Below are positions 43,985 to 54,475 of a DNA stretch of 64,000 nt, piece after piece (positions within the stretch are counted from its first letter, which is position 1; every line of letters starts with the position of its first letter). Position numbers and translations under genes: made by a program. The notes beneath the pieces are model-generated. The model was given only the letters and a program-made list of their open reading frames with translations. It searched no databases and had not been told where the DNA came from. The stretch covers positions 17,569,891 to 17,633,890 of the forward strand of contig OX336349.1 in the NCBI GenBank assembly GCA_946902875.1, written 5' to 3'. Source of the stretch: Nematopogon swammerdamellus. Its lineage: Eukaryota > Arthropoda > Insecta > Lepidoptera > Adelidae.

Positions 43985-44125
43985 CATACATACGGCGCGT
44001 AAAAAGGCATCTGTCACGCCGGCACGGCATTCGCAGCCCCCGTTCTAAACCGAATGCTTTTGGGCGTCGTCGGCTCAACAATCCATGCTGACGGCGCCAA
44101 GTGTCCCGCGTATCAATAAAAAAAA
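43985..44125 (+). repeat. CR1-like LINE 3' end
   Basis: GCATCTGTCACGCCGGCACG, CCGAATGCTTTTGGGCGTCG and GGCGCCAAGTGTCCCGCGTA followed by an AATAAAAA-type tail. Matches the 3' ends at 13900, 58060 and 58770. Confidence 0.7.
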
Positions 44126-44185
44126 AAAAATATATACGGGTCGAATTGATAACCTACTTCTTTGAATTCGGTTAAAATAATAATT

Positions 44186-44322
44186 GTACCGTGTGGGGCC
44201 GGTACTTTAAAAGAATAGCATCTCTCCCCGTGTATGTCGTAAAGGCGACTAAGGGATATGACTCCCTTCTTATATTAACTAGGTGGTAGGGTTTAACCCG
44301 CCCGGTTTGGTACCACCACACT
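44186..44322 (+). repeat. SINE-A fragment with GTACCG head
   Basis: Head, TATGACTCCCTTCTTATATT junction and the first part of the central domain, cut at CACACTGA where the LINE fragment begins. Confidence 0.8.
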
Positions 44323-44348
44323 GACAGCGGCGGCGGGGCGAGCCCAGG

Positions 44349-44529
44349 CTACCGATCGCGATGATCAATTCCCAAGTAGAAAAACCTCCGGACAATGCGT
44401 GAAGTTTCGAGCTGGGCTGCCTTCTGGATCTGACCCCTGACCCAACCACACAGCGAGAGCCTCTCAACGTGGTCCTCGAGTCTCTTCGCTATCAGCCCAT
44501 GCATGCGCCGATACGACTATGGGCACAAC
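44349..44529 (-). pseudogene. LINE ORF2 C-terminus
   Basis: Minus strand reads VVPIVVSAH, a 4-base GCAT duplication shifts the frame, then GLIAKRLEDHVERLSLCGWV and LETSRIVRRFFYLG before a stop at 44349. This is the conserved tail that follows the RT domain in a group of insect LINEs; the clade (possibly R4/Dong-like) is uncertain. A relative is at 58965-59080. Confidence 0.6.
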
Positions 44530-44571
44530 CTCAGAACAACGGGCACAACGATCGTCGAGTTATTATATGTA

Positions 44572-45055
44572 TTACTAGCTTTTGCCTGCGGCTTCGCTCG
44601 CGTGAAATTCGTATTTAAAAAGATGAAAGTAAGTAAGCGCGCTACCGTACCTTTATTTCGGGGTGCGGAACAATTAAGTTTGTACGAGAGCCACATCTTA
44701 GCGTTACCGGAACTAAATTTGATTTAGCCTGTCCTGTGTCCCGTATAGTAAAATGTGCTTGTACTAAGTTTCATCGAATTCGGATGATCGGTTTAAGAGT
44801 TATGGAGGAACATACATACATACATACATACATACATACAGAAAATATTTCTAAAAATCGTCAATTTAGTTTTAGTATCATACATCTACAAACGCAGTAT
44901 CTCATAAAACAAAGTAACTTACAGATTTATTAGATAGATAGATAGATAGAAATACTTTATTGTTCCAGAAAACATTTTACACAAACAGACAATAAGTAAT
45001 GTACATGAGGGGCAAAGGCGGACTTATCCCTTAACAGGGATTTCTCCCATTTATT
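44572..45055. repeat. Dispersed repeat and inverse LINE-like 3' end
   Basis: CTAGCTTTTGCCTGCGGCTT starts a common short repeat that runs through a CATA microsatellite (44812-44841). From 44933 a GATA run and TTATTGTTCCAG lead into GTCCGCCTTTGCCCC-complement sequence, the reverse of 11221-11345. Confidence 0.6.
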
Positions 45056-45114
45056 ATAAGTATTGATTATTTATAATTGATTTATGTTCATTATAAGTGC
45101 GGATAAAGCCATAA

Positions 45115-45390
45115 AGAACAAACACTATTGAGAAAAAATTCCCCCTACATGTGAAACAAATTAAATTCACGAAAACGAGGCTAGGCAGCGCGGCGGAAGC
45201 GGTAAAGCCTGTAGGCTCCGCGCGGCCAGTACATTGCATTCTGCAGGGTGTATTGTTTGAGGACTTGCGTGCTTTCATAATACAGATGCTATCGGAAGTC
45301 AAGGAGTTAGTGCCTCGCTTCGTACAGCAGAATGAAGAAAATTACGTCTACGTGGAAATGGCAAACAATATTAGGTATATTAAAATATGA
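45115..45390 (+). CDS. Candidate coding segment, unknown
   Basis: Ninety-one codons are open to TGA at 45388. The middle reads RLGSAAEAVKPVGSARPVHC and the end reads LFEDLRAFIIQMLSEVKELV followed by an acidic, aromatic stretch (QQNEENYVYVEMANN), protein-like in composition with a helical amphipathic section. There is no ATG at its start. A possible acceptor CTGCAG precedes GGTGTATTG (45250) and ATTAG|GTATAT could be a donor (45376). It may be one exon of a host gene or a fossil element frame. Confidence 0.35.
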   Translation, partial: RTNTIEKKFPLHVKQIKFTKTRLGSAAEAVKPVGSARPVHCILQGVLFEDLRAFIIQMLSEVKELVPRFVQQNEENYVYVEMANNIRYIKI

Positions 45391-45850
45391 GTACCTATCT
45401 ACCATTGTCATAAATAAATCATAAATCATAAATAATTTATTCTGTGATTGATTATAAAAATTTACATAATGTATTTTTTTCACATTGTCAGAGTACATAT
45501 TTCTAATATCTATTGATGTATCTACTGTATGCAATATTAAATTAAAATAAAGATACGAATCGATTAAAATGAAACCAACATTAAAAGTAAAAAAATTCCA
45601 TATATAATGTCTCGTATAATGTATGTATGTGAAAGTAAAATAATATGTTTTAGCCTCAAAACAGTTTTATCAACCTTTAAATATTTCTAAGTACCTATTT
45701 AATTTCTTCAGTATACTCCGCCTTCAGTCCGCCTTCAAGCGCTTCTCTACACCGCAAAGGGCAACATTTTATTATTTTTTCAACCCGACCGATTTTGTTT
45801 ACACCCACCACTGATGTGCTGAATGAAACGGGGAGTGTTGGTAACTCAAG
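45391..45850. other. No gene recognised
   Basis: AT-rich sequence with no recognisable repeat ends. Confidence 0.4.
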
Positions 45851-46272
45851 GCGATATTACACGGTTCAACCAAATTGAATTCAATGCGGTTGAAAGGAGC
45901 GAAATGCTGTTTACACGTTGAATATAGTGTAAACTGAAAAGTGAACCATTCAATGCATATTGCTCCAGAAAATGTCTTCGCAGGAGGTAGTACACAATAT
46001 CTACACGTCTCTCTCTCACCGCAGCGATCAAGATTGAACAGCGATTAAACCGTTCAATGCGTGTGTTTATACACGTTCAACTCTCATTCAATCGCATTGA
46101 ACGTTGAACGGTAAAAGTGAAAATATTGAGCAAGCTCAATCCTTTCAATGCGGTTGAACGTGGTTGCCCGTGATTGAACATTGACATTGAATGGTTCACT
46201 TTTAAGTTTACACTATTCAATTTGGTTGCTTCAACCGCATTGAAAGGCAGAAGTGAACCGTGTAATATCACT
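45851..46272. mobile_element. MITE with TTCAAT-rich interior, about 420 bp
   Basis: GCGATATTACACGGTTCA at the left is inverted as TGAACCGTGTAATATCAC at the right. The interior repeats ATTCAATGCGGTTGAA-like strings many times in both orientations, giving nested inverted repeats. Confidence 0.75.
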
Positions 46273-46727
46273 ATCACCGATTCCCTATCGCTCTATCTCG
46301 TCATTTTCTATCGCCAACGCAGCCTTAACAAAGTACAAAAGTGTGATACGGTTTGATAGCTTGATCACTTCTAGCAGAGCGTGCGCGCTGTGCGATTCAA
46401 AGTTCTATCGTCCGCACGATATTTGAGAACAGGGTCCCCTGTAGAACCAAGTCATTCACACACGCATCGAACTTTAGCTAAATTCTTAGAGGCGCGGGCA
46501 AGTCGCTCAGTGTGACAAGGTACTATAAATGTATCAAGGAGAGAACCTATATACCTACAAGGGTGTTTGACCGTTAGGTTCACGGGCAATGGACTTGCAG
46601 CGAGGCATTTCAGCTAATCGGTCAAAAGGTAAGAAATAATTGTTGGTCTCGTGAATGAAGTGGATGAACGTAGAGAAAAAGTGGAAATCAACATATAGAG
46701 TACTGTATGTAAAACTATTAATAATTG

Positions 46728-47045
46728 TACATACATACATACATACCACACGCTGTATCCCGACTATCGGGGTGAGCAGAGTAATCGGTGTTGTGCTGCA
46801 AGAACTCTTGTATATTACAACACCGACCACAACGTTTAGCAAAGTATTCGGCAAAGATAACTATTAAGCAGCCAGTAAGGCATGAAGACCCAACTGCTGC
46901 ATTACTCGATGGACGGACCGTGTCAAGGTGAGAGGTGGCTATCATGTCGCCCTTTCGTGCGGCATCTTGTCCTTATCCCTTTGTCGCCTTTTACGTCATA
47001 CACGGGGAGAGACGCAGTGGGGCTATTCTTTTCTTTTTAAGGCCC
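46728..47045 (-). repeat. SINE-C
   Basis: ATGT tail at 46728-46745, GGGATACAGCGTGTGG, the GTTGTGCTG region, CCGAGTAATGCAGCAG, TGACAAAGGGAT and the head, partly altered near 47030. Confidence 0.8.
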
Positions 47046-47204
47046 GACTGCACACACACAGTAGTATTAATAATTGTTAAATATTAAATTATTTTATAAA
47101 ATAATTTAATATTTTACAATTTAATTAAGACTGCCCAGTCATTTTCAGAATTTTTTGGAACCGAAAAGCGCGGGGTAACAGGTAACATTACATATGTAAC
47201 ATTT

Positions 47205-47446
47205 CTTATGAAAACTGACAAGGTTCGCTACATCCTCCGTGATGTCACCCTATAACACCTTGGTGTACTAGGTGCCGTGTCAGTGCTTCCCTTCGGTCGC
47301 GCCGGCTACACTGAACTCCTAAGAACAAATAGAAAAAATAAAAAATTAAGGGGGGTTCCCATACAAGAAACGTGTTTTTTTTTCAATGTTTTTTTTTTGT
47401 GGTGCGGAAACCTCGGTGCGCGAGTCCGACTCGCACTTGGCCGGTT
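47205..47446 (-). repeat. SINE-A tail fragment next to GGCCAAGTGCGAGT-type fragment
   Basis: Minus-oriented SINE-A tail (47205-47316, up to CAGTTCAGTGTAGCCGGCG) abuts a minus-oriented fragment that starts at 47446 with ACCGGCCAAGTGCGAGTCGG. Confidence 0.75.
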
Positions 47447-47455
47447 GTTAGTATT

Positions 47456-47548
47456 CAAAAACTGTTAGCGAGCCCACATGAGAGGTATTTAGTAATTGTG
47501 TTGGATTTCCCTGAGCGTTCTCTATCCCTTAGGAACTCTGGGCCCTAG
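47456..47548 (+). pseudogene. LINE ORF2 C-terminus, second copy
   Basis: LLASPHERYLVIVLDFPERS and SLRNSGP then TAG; aligns with the minus-strand copy ending at 21100. The 3' flank CTAGGTGATAGGGAAGATGA is also shared. Confidence 0.6.
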
Positions 47549-47624
47549 GTGATAGGGAAGATGAGTAAGTATTATGGGGCTGATCTTAACAAATCATTGT
47601 TCAAAGCCCTATAAATATATAGTT

Positions 47625-47990
47625 ATCAACAAAGGAAAAAGGAGGGTTATGTGTTTGACCGGTATGTATGTATGTATGTATGTATGTATGTATGTATGTA
47701 TGTATGTATGTATGTATGTATGTATGTATGTATGTATGTATGTATGTATGTATGTTCATCTGTTCCCTCATAACTTCTAAACTACTTATCATAATTTGAC
47801 AAATGAGGTATCGTTGAAAGCGTCTTGATCGTCCGCTGGTTATAGGCTATGTGACGTAACACAAAATTTACTATAGCGCCCTCTAGATGACAAAGAGTCA
47901 TGCAGGATCTAAAAAAAAAAAATATGATGCCGTTTTGGGTATGAAATGAAAGAGCTTAATTAGCACATTTCAAAAATATATATATTGTTA
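47625..47990 (+). repeat. Dispersed repeat with long GTAT microsatellite
   Basis: GGAGGGTTATGTGTTTGACC, then about 24 GTAT units (47661-47755), then CCTCATAACTTCTAAACTAC and CTATAGCGCCCTCTAGATG. Relative of 11978-12370. The flanking open frames are low-complexity. Confidence 0.75.
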
Positions 47991-48109
47991 GCTGTTGCTT
48001 TCGGATTTGCTTGCATGCACCCGATAATTGGGAATAATTTCTAAATAAAATCAGGCCTCACTCCAAACCTACCCAAAATACATCCTACTAATATTATAAA
48101 CGCGAAAGT

Positions 48110-48540
48110 TTGCGAATGAGTTGCGTTCAGGAAGACGATAAACCTACTCAAAGAAAGTAAGTAACTAAGGGCGAGGCCGAAGGTCGAGCTGCGTTCAGTC
48201 GCCCATAGTTACTTCCTGTCTTCGAGAAAGTTTATCGTCTTCCTGAACGCAGCTCGGCCTTCGGCCTCGCCCTTTGTTACTTACTTTCTTCGAGAAAGTT
48301 TATAGTCTTCCCGAACGCAGTTCGGCCTTCGGCCTCGCCTATAGTTACTTACTATCTTCAAGAAGTTTTATCTTCTTCCTGAACGCATCTCGGCCTTCGG
48401 CCTCGCCCTTAGTTATTTATTTACTTCAAGAAGTTTTATAGTCTTCCTGAACGCAGCTCGGCCTTGGGCCTCGCCGTCAGTTACTTACTTTCTTCGAGAC
48501 GGTTTATCGTTTACCTGAACCCAGCTCGCCCTTATGGACT
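48110..48540. repeat. About 70-bp tandem repeat, first unit inverted
   Basis: Units contain CTTCCTGAACGCAGCTCGGC, CTTCGGCCTCGCCCTTAGTT and ACTTACTTTCTTCGAGAAAG. One inverted unit (48118-48185) is followed by five direct units of decreasing similarity. Single units or parts occur at 8779-8825 and 14040-14230. Confidence 0.8.
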
Positions 48541-48690
48541 AGGACTATGGTACACATGTTAAAATTCTAAAACAATAAAACCTAAACAAACAAAACATGT
48601 AAAACGGCTCTGCAAATATAAATATATAAAGTTATAACCCCAAAATAATTGAAATAAAAAATAAGTTCAAAAACTAAAACCCGACTACTG

Positions 48691-49088
48691 AAAAATCACG
48701 CCCTAAAAAGTATGAAACAAGAAAATATTCTCATCTGAAATTGTTATGTACAAACTATTCAATATTTTATCGTCTTTAAATAAACAACTTAGGTACACGT
48801 AATATATTTTAATGTATTTAAAAAATATTCATAGTGTTGTTCAGCGGATAGCCGTGGCACAGATTACTAAATAGTTTGGCCGTGGTCGTATGCCACCTAC
48901 CCTATAGGGCAAAGTGGCATACGACCATGGCTATCCTCTGAACAACACTATGAATATTTATTAAATACATTAAAATATATTACGTGTAAGTTGTTTATTT
49001 AATAGACGATAAAATATTGAATAGTTTGTACATAACAATTTCAGATGAGAATATTTTCTTGTTTCATACTTTTTAGAGCGTGATTTTA
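48691..49088. mobile_element. Foldback element, about 400 bp
   Basis: Arms of 175-210 bp (AATCACGCCCTAAAAAGTAT, mirrored at the right) around a short CTACCCTATAGGG loop. The left arm has a 35-base insertion near GCCGTGGCACAGATTAC. Flanking ACTAAAACCCGACTAC is shared with 14714-15462. Confidence 0.85.
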
Positions 49089-49396
49089 AAATTTATCGTT
49101 TAAAAGCTAATTTGGACCTGAATCTGTCATGTAAGTCCCGAGTTCTTACCACTAGGTCATCAGAATGTTTTTTTTTCTCTAACCCGCCGCAACCTCAATA
49201 TGAGAAGAGCGGCGGAAGCGATTATCCAGATTAGCCATTTTAGGCAGTTTAGTCCGAGTCCGACGCGTAGTGTAACTATTAGTACGGGGTTGCGGTACAA
49301 GAATAGAAAATCATAGACAGGGTATTCGATGTTCGAATAGGCGAATTAATTAATGGTGTGAACAACGGTGAAAATGCAAATGTTTAGTCCCTGCAA

Positions 49397-49963
49397 GTGC
49401 CTTGTGGATTTAATGGCTGCACTACACAATCGGCAATTACAGTACAGACGATTACGAGCGAGCACGATCGTGTAGAGGGCATACTCGGCTGTACTCGCCG
49501 ATCATCGTCTATGATCGCCTATGATCGCCTGCGATCCATGATTTGTCGGTTTTTCGGGCACGCATCAAAGGGAATCGCCGCGCGTTGCGTTGAGTGAGCT
49601 GCCCACACGATCGCCGATCATTCCTTCGACGTCGACAGTGGAGTGTTGCGGACGTACGTGCTTAGATTAGCGCTAAATATTTATTTACGTAGATTGAAAT
49701 ATGGCTACTGCGTGGTCTAATGAAGATTTTTTTTTTTTAATTTTTTGTTTTTTTTTTTCACAACTTTTCGTTGGAGCACGTTGACGTAATGGTTGTATAC
49801 CGCCATTAAATAAATGGTTGCAGCAGCAACACATTCCACGTCCATCTTGTACGCTTGCCGTTCGACAACTACTGCAGACGATCGTGTGGATGCTTGTACA
49901 ATGATCGCGCCGATTACGTCCCGATGTCTCCGGGGCGGGACTAAGCGCGTCTTGCACCAACAC
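49397..49963. pseudogene. Possible Harbinger-like transposon remnant
   Basis: Minus strand contains MDVECVAAATIYLMAVYNHY (from 49842), a short hydrophobic start of the kind seen in PIF/Harbinger nuclease proteins, decaying into an A-rich region. Both flanks carry GATCG/CGATC-rich inverted motifs (CAGACGATTACGAGCG at 49443; CTGCAGACGATCGTGT at 49871). Assignment is tentative. Confidence 0.35.
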
Positions 49964-50082
49964 GAGTTTAAAGTTAAGTAGCGAGTTATGGATTTAAACG
50001 CGGTTCACACATACAACGGGTGCTAGTTTAACGAGTTAAACTGGTTTATATATTAAATTTGTGTTGGTGCAAGTGGGCCCAA
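49943..50082. mobile_element. MITE copy 2 of the 1707-1847 family
   Basis: CTTGCACCAACACGAGTTTA left, GTTGGTGCAAGTGGGCCC right, with the same interior (GTTAAGTAGCGAGTTATGGA). The left terminal bases are altered. Confidence 0.8.
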
Positions 50083-51891
50083 GTCGTTCCGATTAATGTA
50101 CCGCGTAACCGAAAACATTACGATAATACAATAATAGCTTTACAATATAGGAAAAACCGTTTTTTAGACCAACTATTAAAGCCAATATTATAGCCCATGC
50201 GTAAGTGGGAAGAGTAAGGACATACTATTAGGATTATACGTATGGTTAATTTATATTAATGTAACATAAATAAAATATAAAATTTTATAATTAACATTAT
50301 TTTATTAAAATTTTAAATTTTAATAATTACAGAAATACATTGTGACTATCCTAAAATAATTAACATATTTAAAAATTACGCATTCCCCATAAAACTTTCA
50401 TCTAAGTGACCCGATGACGGGAATTGCCCTTCTCTAGAGTCATGCTGATGCCCTGCATCAGGAAGGATCCAGCACGGCTATCCCCCGATTTCTCCGCGAG
50501 ACGGCGCCCTATTTCTTTGAGAAACCCCTTCGCCTCCTCCTTTTATTAATGTTAATGTTATTAGTTAAGTGTAGCCGCCACAACCGAAGGGGAAAACTGG
50601 CATGGCATTCAGTTGAGACAGGAGCAAGAGCTGACATTACGCGTGCAGCAGGTGAGGTAGACATTCATTTCAAATTCCATATAAAATTGTCAATGTTTGA
50701 AGATAGCAGTTTCATCGTTTTAATCTCTTCGGGTTATGGTGGTGTGTTGTGGTGAGGTGGAGTGGTGTAGTAACCCAGATACGACAGCCGGTACGAAATA
50801 CAACCGGCCAGCTTAGATTGATGATGTTGCTAAGTGCTTTGAGAGGGGTGTAGAGTAGAGTAACAGTGTAAGTCAATAACCGCGCAGCTCTGAGTTTTTA
50901 TATTTTACTTAGCGGTCCCACGGAAATTATTAGTGTCGGGGGTTTTCTTTTAATTTGTAATTTTTAAACTTTTATTTCAAACTTTTTAAGAGACGTAATG
51001 TTAATGTAAACTTTTTAAGTTTACTAAACCTAGCAAAGAGCCATCTCGGTTAAATTAGCTTTCTAATACAAAAATTCGCATCCAAATCGGTGCATCCGTT
51101 TGGGAGCTACGATGCCACAGACAGACACACAGACAGACGGAGGCGTCAAACTTACAATCTATGTTCCTATCTATGTCGTTTTTGTTTAGATGAAATATAC
51201 ATCACCGAAGCTAAAAATTTGTATTTCGAACGAACAATTTTAAATTTTTTTATGTCATGAAGTTCATTAAGCTTTATTGAGTCATCCATCACTCATCCAT
51301 CACGTTAGATATTCAAAAAATAAAAAGACAGAAACCTAGGTTCGACTGTCCTTATTACAACAAGAAGAGGAAGGAGATAGGATAAGGTTTAGGTGGGTAA
51401 AAAACATAAACCCCGAAAGACGATTTTGTATGGAGAAAGTCTCGAACGTCTCATGACGAAATTTCCGATTCATGAAATGTGTTTGTGGTTTGTTTTTAGT
51501 TTGTGGAATCTTTTTTTAATTCAGGTTGAATTCAGAAAAAGTTCACAAATTTTTTTGTTCATATTGATCATCCGACGAGTCAGTGCCCGAAGTTATTGCC
51601 TGTGTCGCCACTAGACTCGACTGAAACGGCTGGTGGTGCGCGAACTGTGTTAGTACCATTAAATAATTTTACTTCAGATAACAAATCAAAAACGACTCTA
51701 TGTCGCTCCCTGTCGCGCGTCATGCTACGCCCAAGTCTTTATTATAACGTTCGACTTTATAGAGCGCGGCACAACGTATTCAGGAGAGCTGCAGAGGGGT
51801 GTAGCCAAACCGGACGCAATGACGAGGTGTTGCGCTGAAATATAGCCCTTAATTGGCCCAACATCGGCCTGAAACCACAGACCATAAACAA
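50083..51891. other. No gene recognised
   Basis: AT-rich DNA with an old SINE-A tail (50567-50665), a GGTCGGGGGTTTT-type repeat (50880-51150, with GCATCCGTTTGGGAGC and a short GACA run) and a few open stretches (51393-51838) lacking start or splice support. Confidence 0.4.
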
Positions 51892-52211
51892 CGGACTAGA
51901 AGTAGCGCGATAGATTCTAAAGTGATCGCGCTACATACCGGTCCGTCTCCTGAAAGAGATGACGGCTCCTTACCGGATCCTTTCGACAAACTTCGGCTCG
52001 AGGGAAAGTGTATGAGTGATGTTTTTAGTGGTTTAAAAAAAATAACCAGGGTTAATATAAAGAAGATATTAGATATTAACCCTAACCTAATGTTGAGGCG
52101 GTGCATGCCGTTTTTGTTACGTTTTGTTTCGAGCCGCGTGTTCACGAAAAGAGCCGGGAAGGAGCCGTCAACTCTTTCAGGTGTCGAACGCATCGCACTA
52201 CTTCTAGTCCG
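51892..52211. mobile_element. Imperfect foldback, 320 bp
   Basis: CGGACTAGAAGTAGCGCGAT at the left and its complement at the right; inner arms CTGAAAGAGATGACGGCTCC mirrored as GGAGCCGTCAACTCTTTCAG. The left arm carries a 35-base extra segment. An open frame across it is incidental. Confidence 0.7.
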
Positions 52212-52388
52212 TAGTCTAAAGTTTAGAACGAAGTTTATACTAATTTTATACTAATCGCAAAAATAAAACAGGAGCGGATAGGCTGAGGTAGGGGCAGCGA
52301 GAGCGGTTGGGGTGCATAGAAAGGAATGCGGCGTGAACCAATGACAGCTGTACGTCCGAGCTGACTTTGCCTTGCATTAAAGTTTTTA

Positions 52389-52934
52389 TACACACATACA
52401 TATCACACACGCTGAACCCCGACAATCGGAGTAAGCAGAGTAATCGGTGTTGTGCTGCAAGAACTCTGGTAAATTACACCACAACACCGTTGGAGCAACC
52501 GTGTCCTACACTGGCGGCCGTGGACAGGAAAACGGAGTGTGGGAAGACCACCCGCCAGGTGGGACGACGACATTAAGTACGCCGGCGGAAATCAGTGGTT
52601 CCGTATCGCTGAAGGCCGGGAGGACTGGAGGAAAATTGGAGAGGCGTATGTCCAGCAGTGGACGCTTACACGCTGACTGACTGACTGACTGACTGACTGA
52701 CCGACCACCACGTTTCGCAAAGTATTCGAACAAGATCCAATCGATCAAGCAGCAAGTAAGGCACGAAGACCCACCTGCTGCTTAACTCGGTGTAAGTACC
52801 ATGCCAAGGTGAGAGGTGGCAAGCCTGTCGCCCTTTAGTACGGCATCTTGTCCTTATCCCTTAGTCGCCTTTTACGACATGCATGGGGAGAGATGCAGTG
52901 GGGCTATTATTTTTAAGTACCGGTCCCACACGGT
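52389..52934 (-). repeat. SINE-C interrupted by an RTE fragment
   Basis: Tail and GTTGTGCTG region (52389-52490), then an inserted plus-strand RTE 3' end, then the rest of SINE-C from GACCACCACGTTTCGC (about 52704) to the GTACCG head (52934). CACCG/GACCG surrounds the insertion and may be the target duplication. Confidence 0.8.
52491..52676 (+). pseudogene. RTE-clade LINE ORF2 C-terminus
   Basis: Sixty-one codons open to TGA at 52674: WSNRVLHWRPWTGKRSVGRP, ARWDDDIKYAGG, then REDWRKIGEAYVQQWTLTR. The GKRSVGRPxxRWxDD and GEAYVQQW signatures are typical of insect RTE polymerases after the RT domain. A tail of CTGA repeats (52675-52700) follows. It is a 5'-truncated retroposition. Confidence 0.85.
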
Positions 52935-53674
52935 TTTTACTTGCGCGTTTGCACTTGAAAATGTCACATGTTCAAAAAATTTTGCAAACTGCGTTACCGC
53001 TTCGTTTTTCGGTTTTTATTATTTCCATTTGTATAGTGTATCCGCTGAATTGGGAATTCAGTGAGTGTAACCAAATTCCAATAAAACACTATTTGCGTGT
53101 TTTATTTAAGTAGTACTTTTAGGCAAATTATTTCTGCTATTATCATTATGTACCGTGGATGATTTTTTACATTGTAAGTAAGATTTATGTATTTTTTGCC
53201 TTGATATGCCTCAAGGGCGTTGATGAAGTGCGCGGGGCTAAGCTTACTTTTGAGTTGTGGACCACACGCGCTACTTCTACTCGTACTGTTCTGCGCCTTA
53301 AACTCTAACCGATGTTTATATTTTATTGGGTTAACGGTTAAGTTAAAGATGGAATGAAATGAAATGACTGTTAACGCCTACTGACTTTTATGAGAAAATT
53401 AAATTGAATCAACGCGTCGAAGATAGTGGTTCGTGGCGTGGCGAACCGTTGTCTCTACCTACGCCGCCGTTGCGAAACAGGTGTGATGTTATGCATTTGT
53501 TTTCTTCCTATGCGGTGGTGATAGGTAAAATCGTTTTTAATTTGTTTTCTCCTTACGTGTGTTGGGAGTTGGGAGCAGCGGAAGATCAGCACTGCAGCGC
53601 TCACATCGCAAGGGAGCCGCACGCAGCACATAAGCTGAGCTGGCTCCCGTTTCCTCTTAGCTACATCTGTGTTC
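52935..53674. other. No gene recognised
   Basis: AT-rich to mixed composition. CCGATTTT-type repeats are absent and no supported coding stretch was seen before the pentamer array. Confidence 0.35.
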
Positions 53675-54475
53675 TGTTCTGCCCTGCCCTGCCCTGCCTT
53701 GCTCTGCCCTGCCCTGATCTACTCTACTCTACTCTACTGTACTCTACTCTACTCTACTCTACTCTACTCTACTCTACTGTACTGTACTGTACTGTACTGT
53801 ACTCTGCTCTGCTCTGCTCTGCTCTGCTCTGCTCTGCTCTGCTCTGCTCTGCTCTGCTCTGCTCTGCTCTGCTCTGCTCTGCTCTGCTCTGCTCTGCTCT
53901 GCTCTGCTCTGCTCTGCTCTGCTCTGCTCTGCTCTGCTCTGCTCTGCTCTGCTCTGCTCTGCTCTGCTCTGCTCTGCTCTGCTCTGCTCTGCTCTGCTCT
54001 GCTCTGCTCTGCTCTGCTCTGCTCTGCTCTGCTCTGCTCTGCTCTGCTCTGCTCTGCTCTGCTCTGCTCTGCTCTGCTCTGCTCTGCTCTGCTCTGCTCT
54101 GCTCTGCTCTGCTCTGCTCTGCTCTGCTCTGCTCTGCTCTGCTCTGCTCTGCTCTGCTCTGCTCTGCTCTGCTCTGCTCTGCTCTGCTCTGCTCTGCTCT
54201 GCTCTGCTCTGCTCTGCTCTGCTCTGCTCTGCTCTGCTCTGCTCTGCTCTGCTCTGCTCTGCTCTGCTCTGCTCTGCTCTGCTCTGCTCTGCTCTGCTCT
54301 GCTCTGCTCTGCTCTGCTCTGCTCTGCTCTGCTCTGCTCTGCTCTGCTCTGCTCTGCTCTGCTCTGCTCTGCTCTGCTCTGCTCTGCTCTGCTCTGCTCT
54401 AGTCTAGTCTAGTCTACTCTACTCTACTCTACTCTACTCTACTCTACTCTACTCTACTCTAGTCTAGTCTAGTCT
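53675..54475. repeat. Pentanucleotide array, CTCTG core
   Basis: Ordered blocks: CCTGC variants (53675-53717), CTACT/GTACT variants to 53800, about 119 perfect CTCTG units (53802-54400), then AGTCT, CTACT and AGTCT blocks to 54475. The 15-base period lacks stops in some frames, producing long artificial reading frames. Confidence 0.97.

Noticed and set aside
47574..47792. MYVCMYVC / HTYIHTYI frames
   Set aside because: Translation of the GTAT microsatellite on both strands.
48110..48540. CRISPR array
   Set aside because: The units are continuous imperfect tandem repeats without unique spacers, one is inverted, and the genome is eukaryotic.
51853..52254. 133- and 114-codon frames on opposite strands
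   Set aside because: They run through both arms of an inverted repeat and have no family resemblance.
53404..54412. 332- and 247-codon open frames
   Set aside because: They are created by the CTCTG pentamer, whose 15-base period contains no stop in these frames; the product would be a pure pentapeptide repeat.
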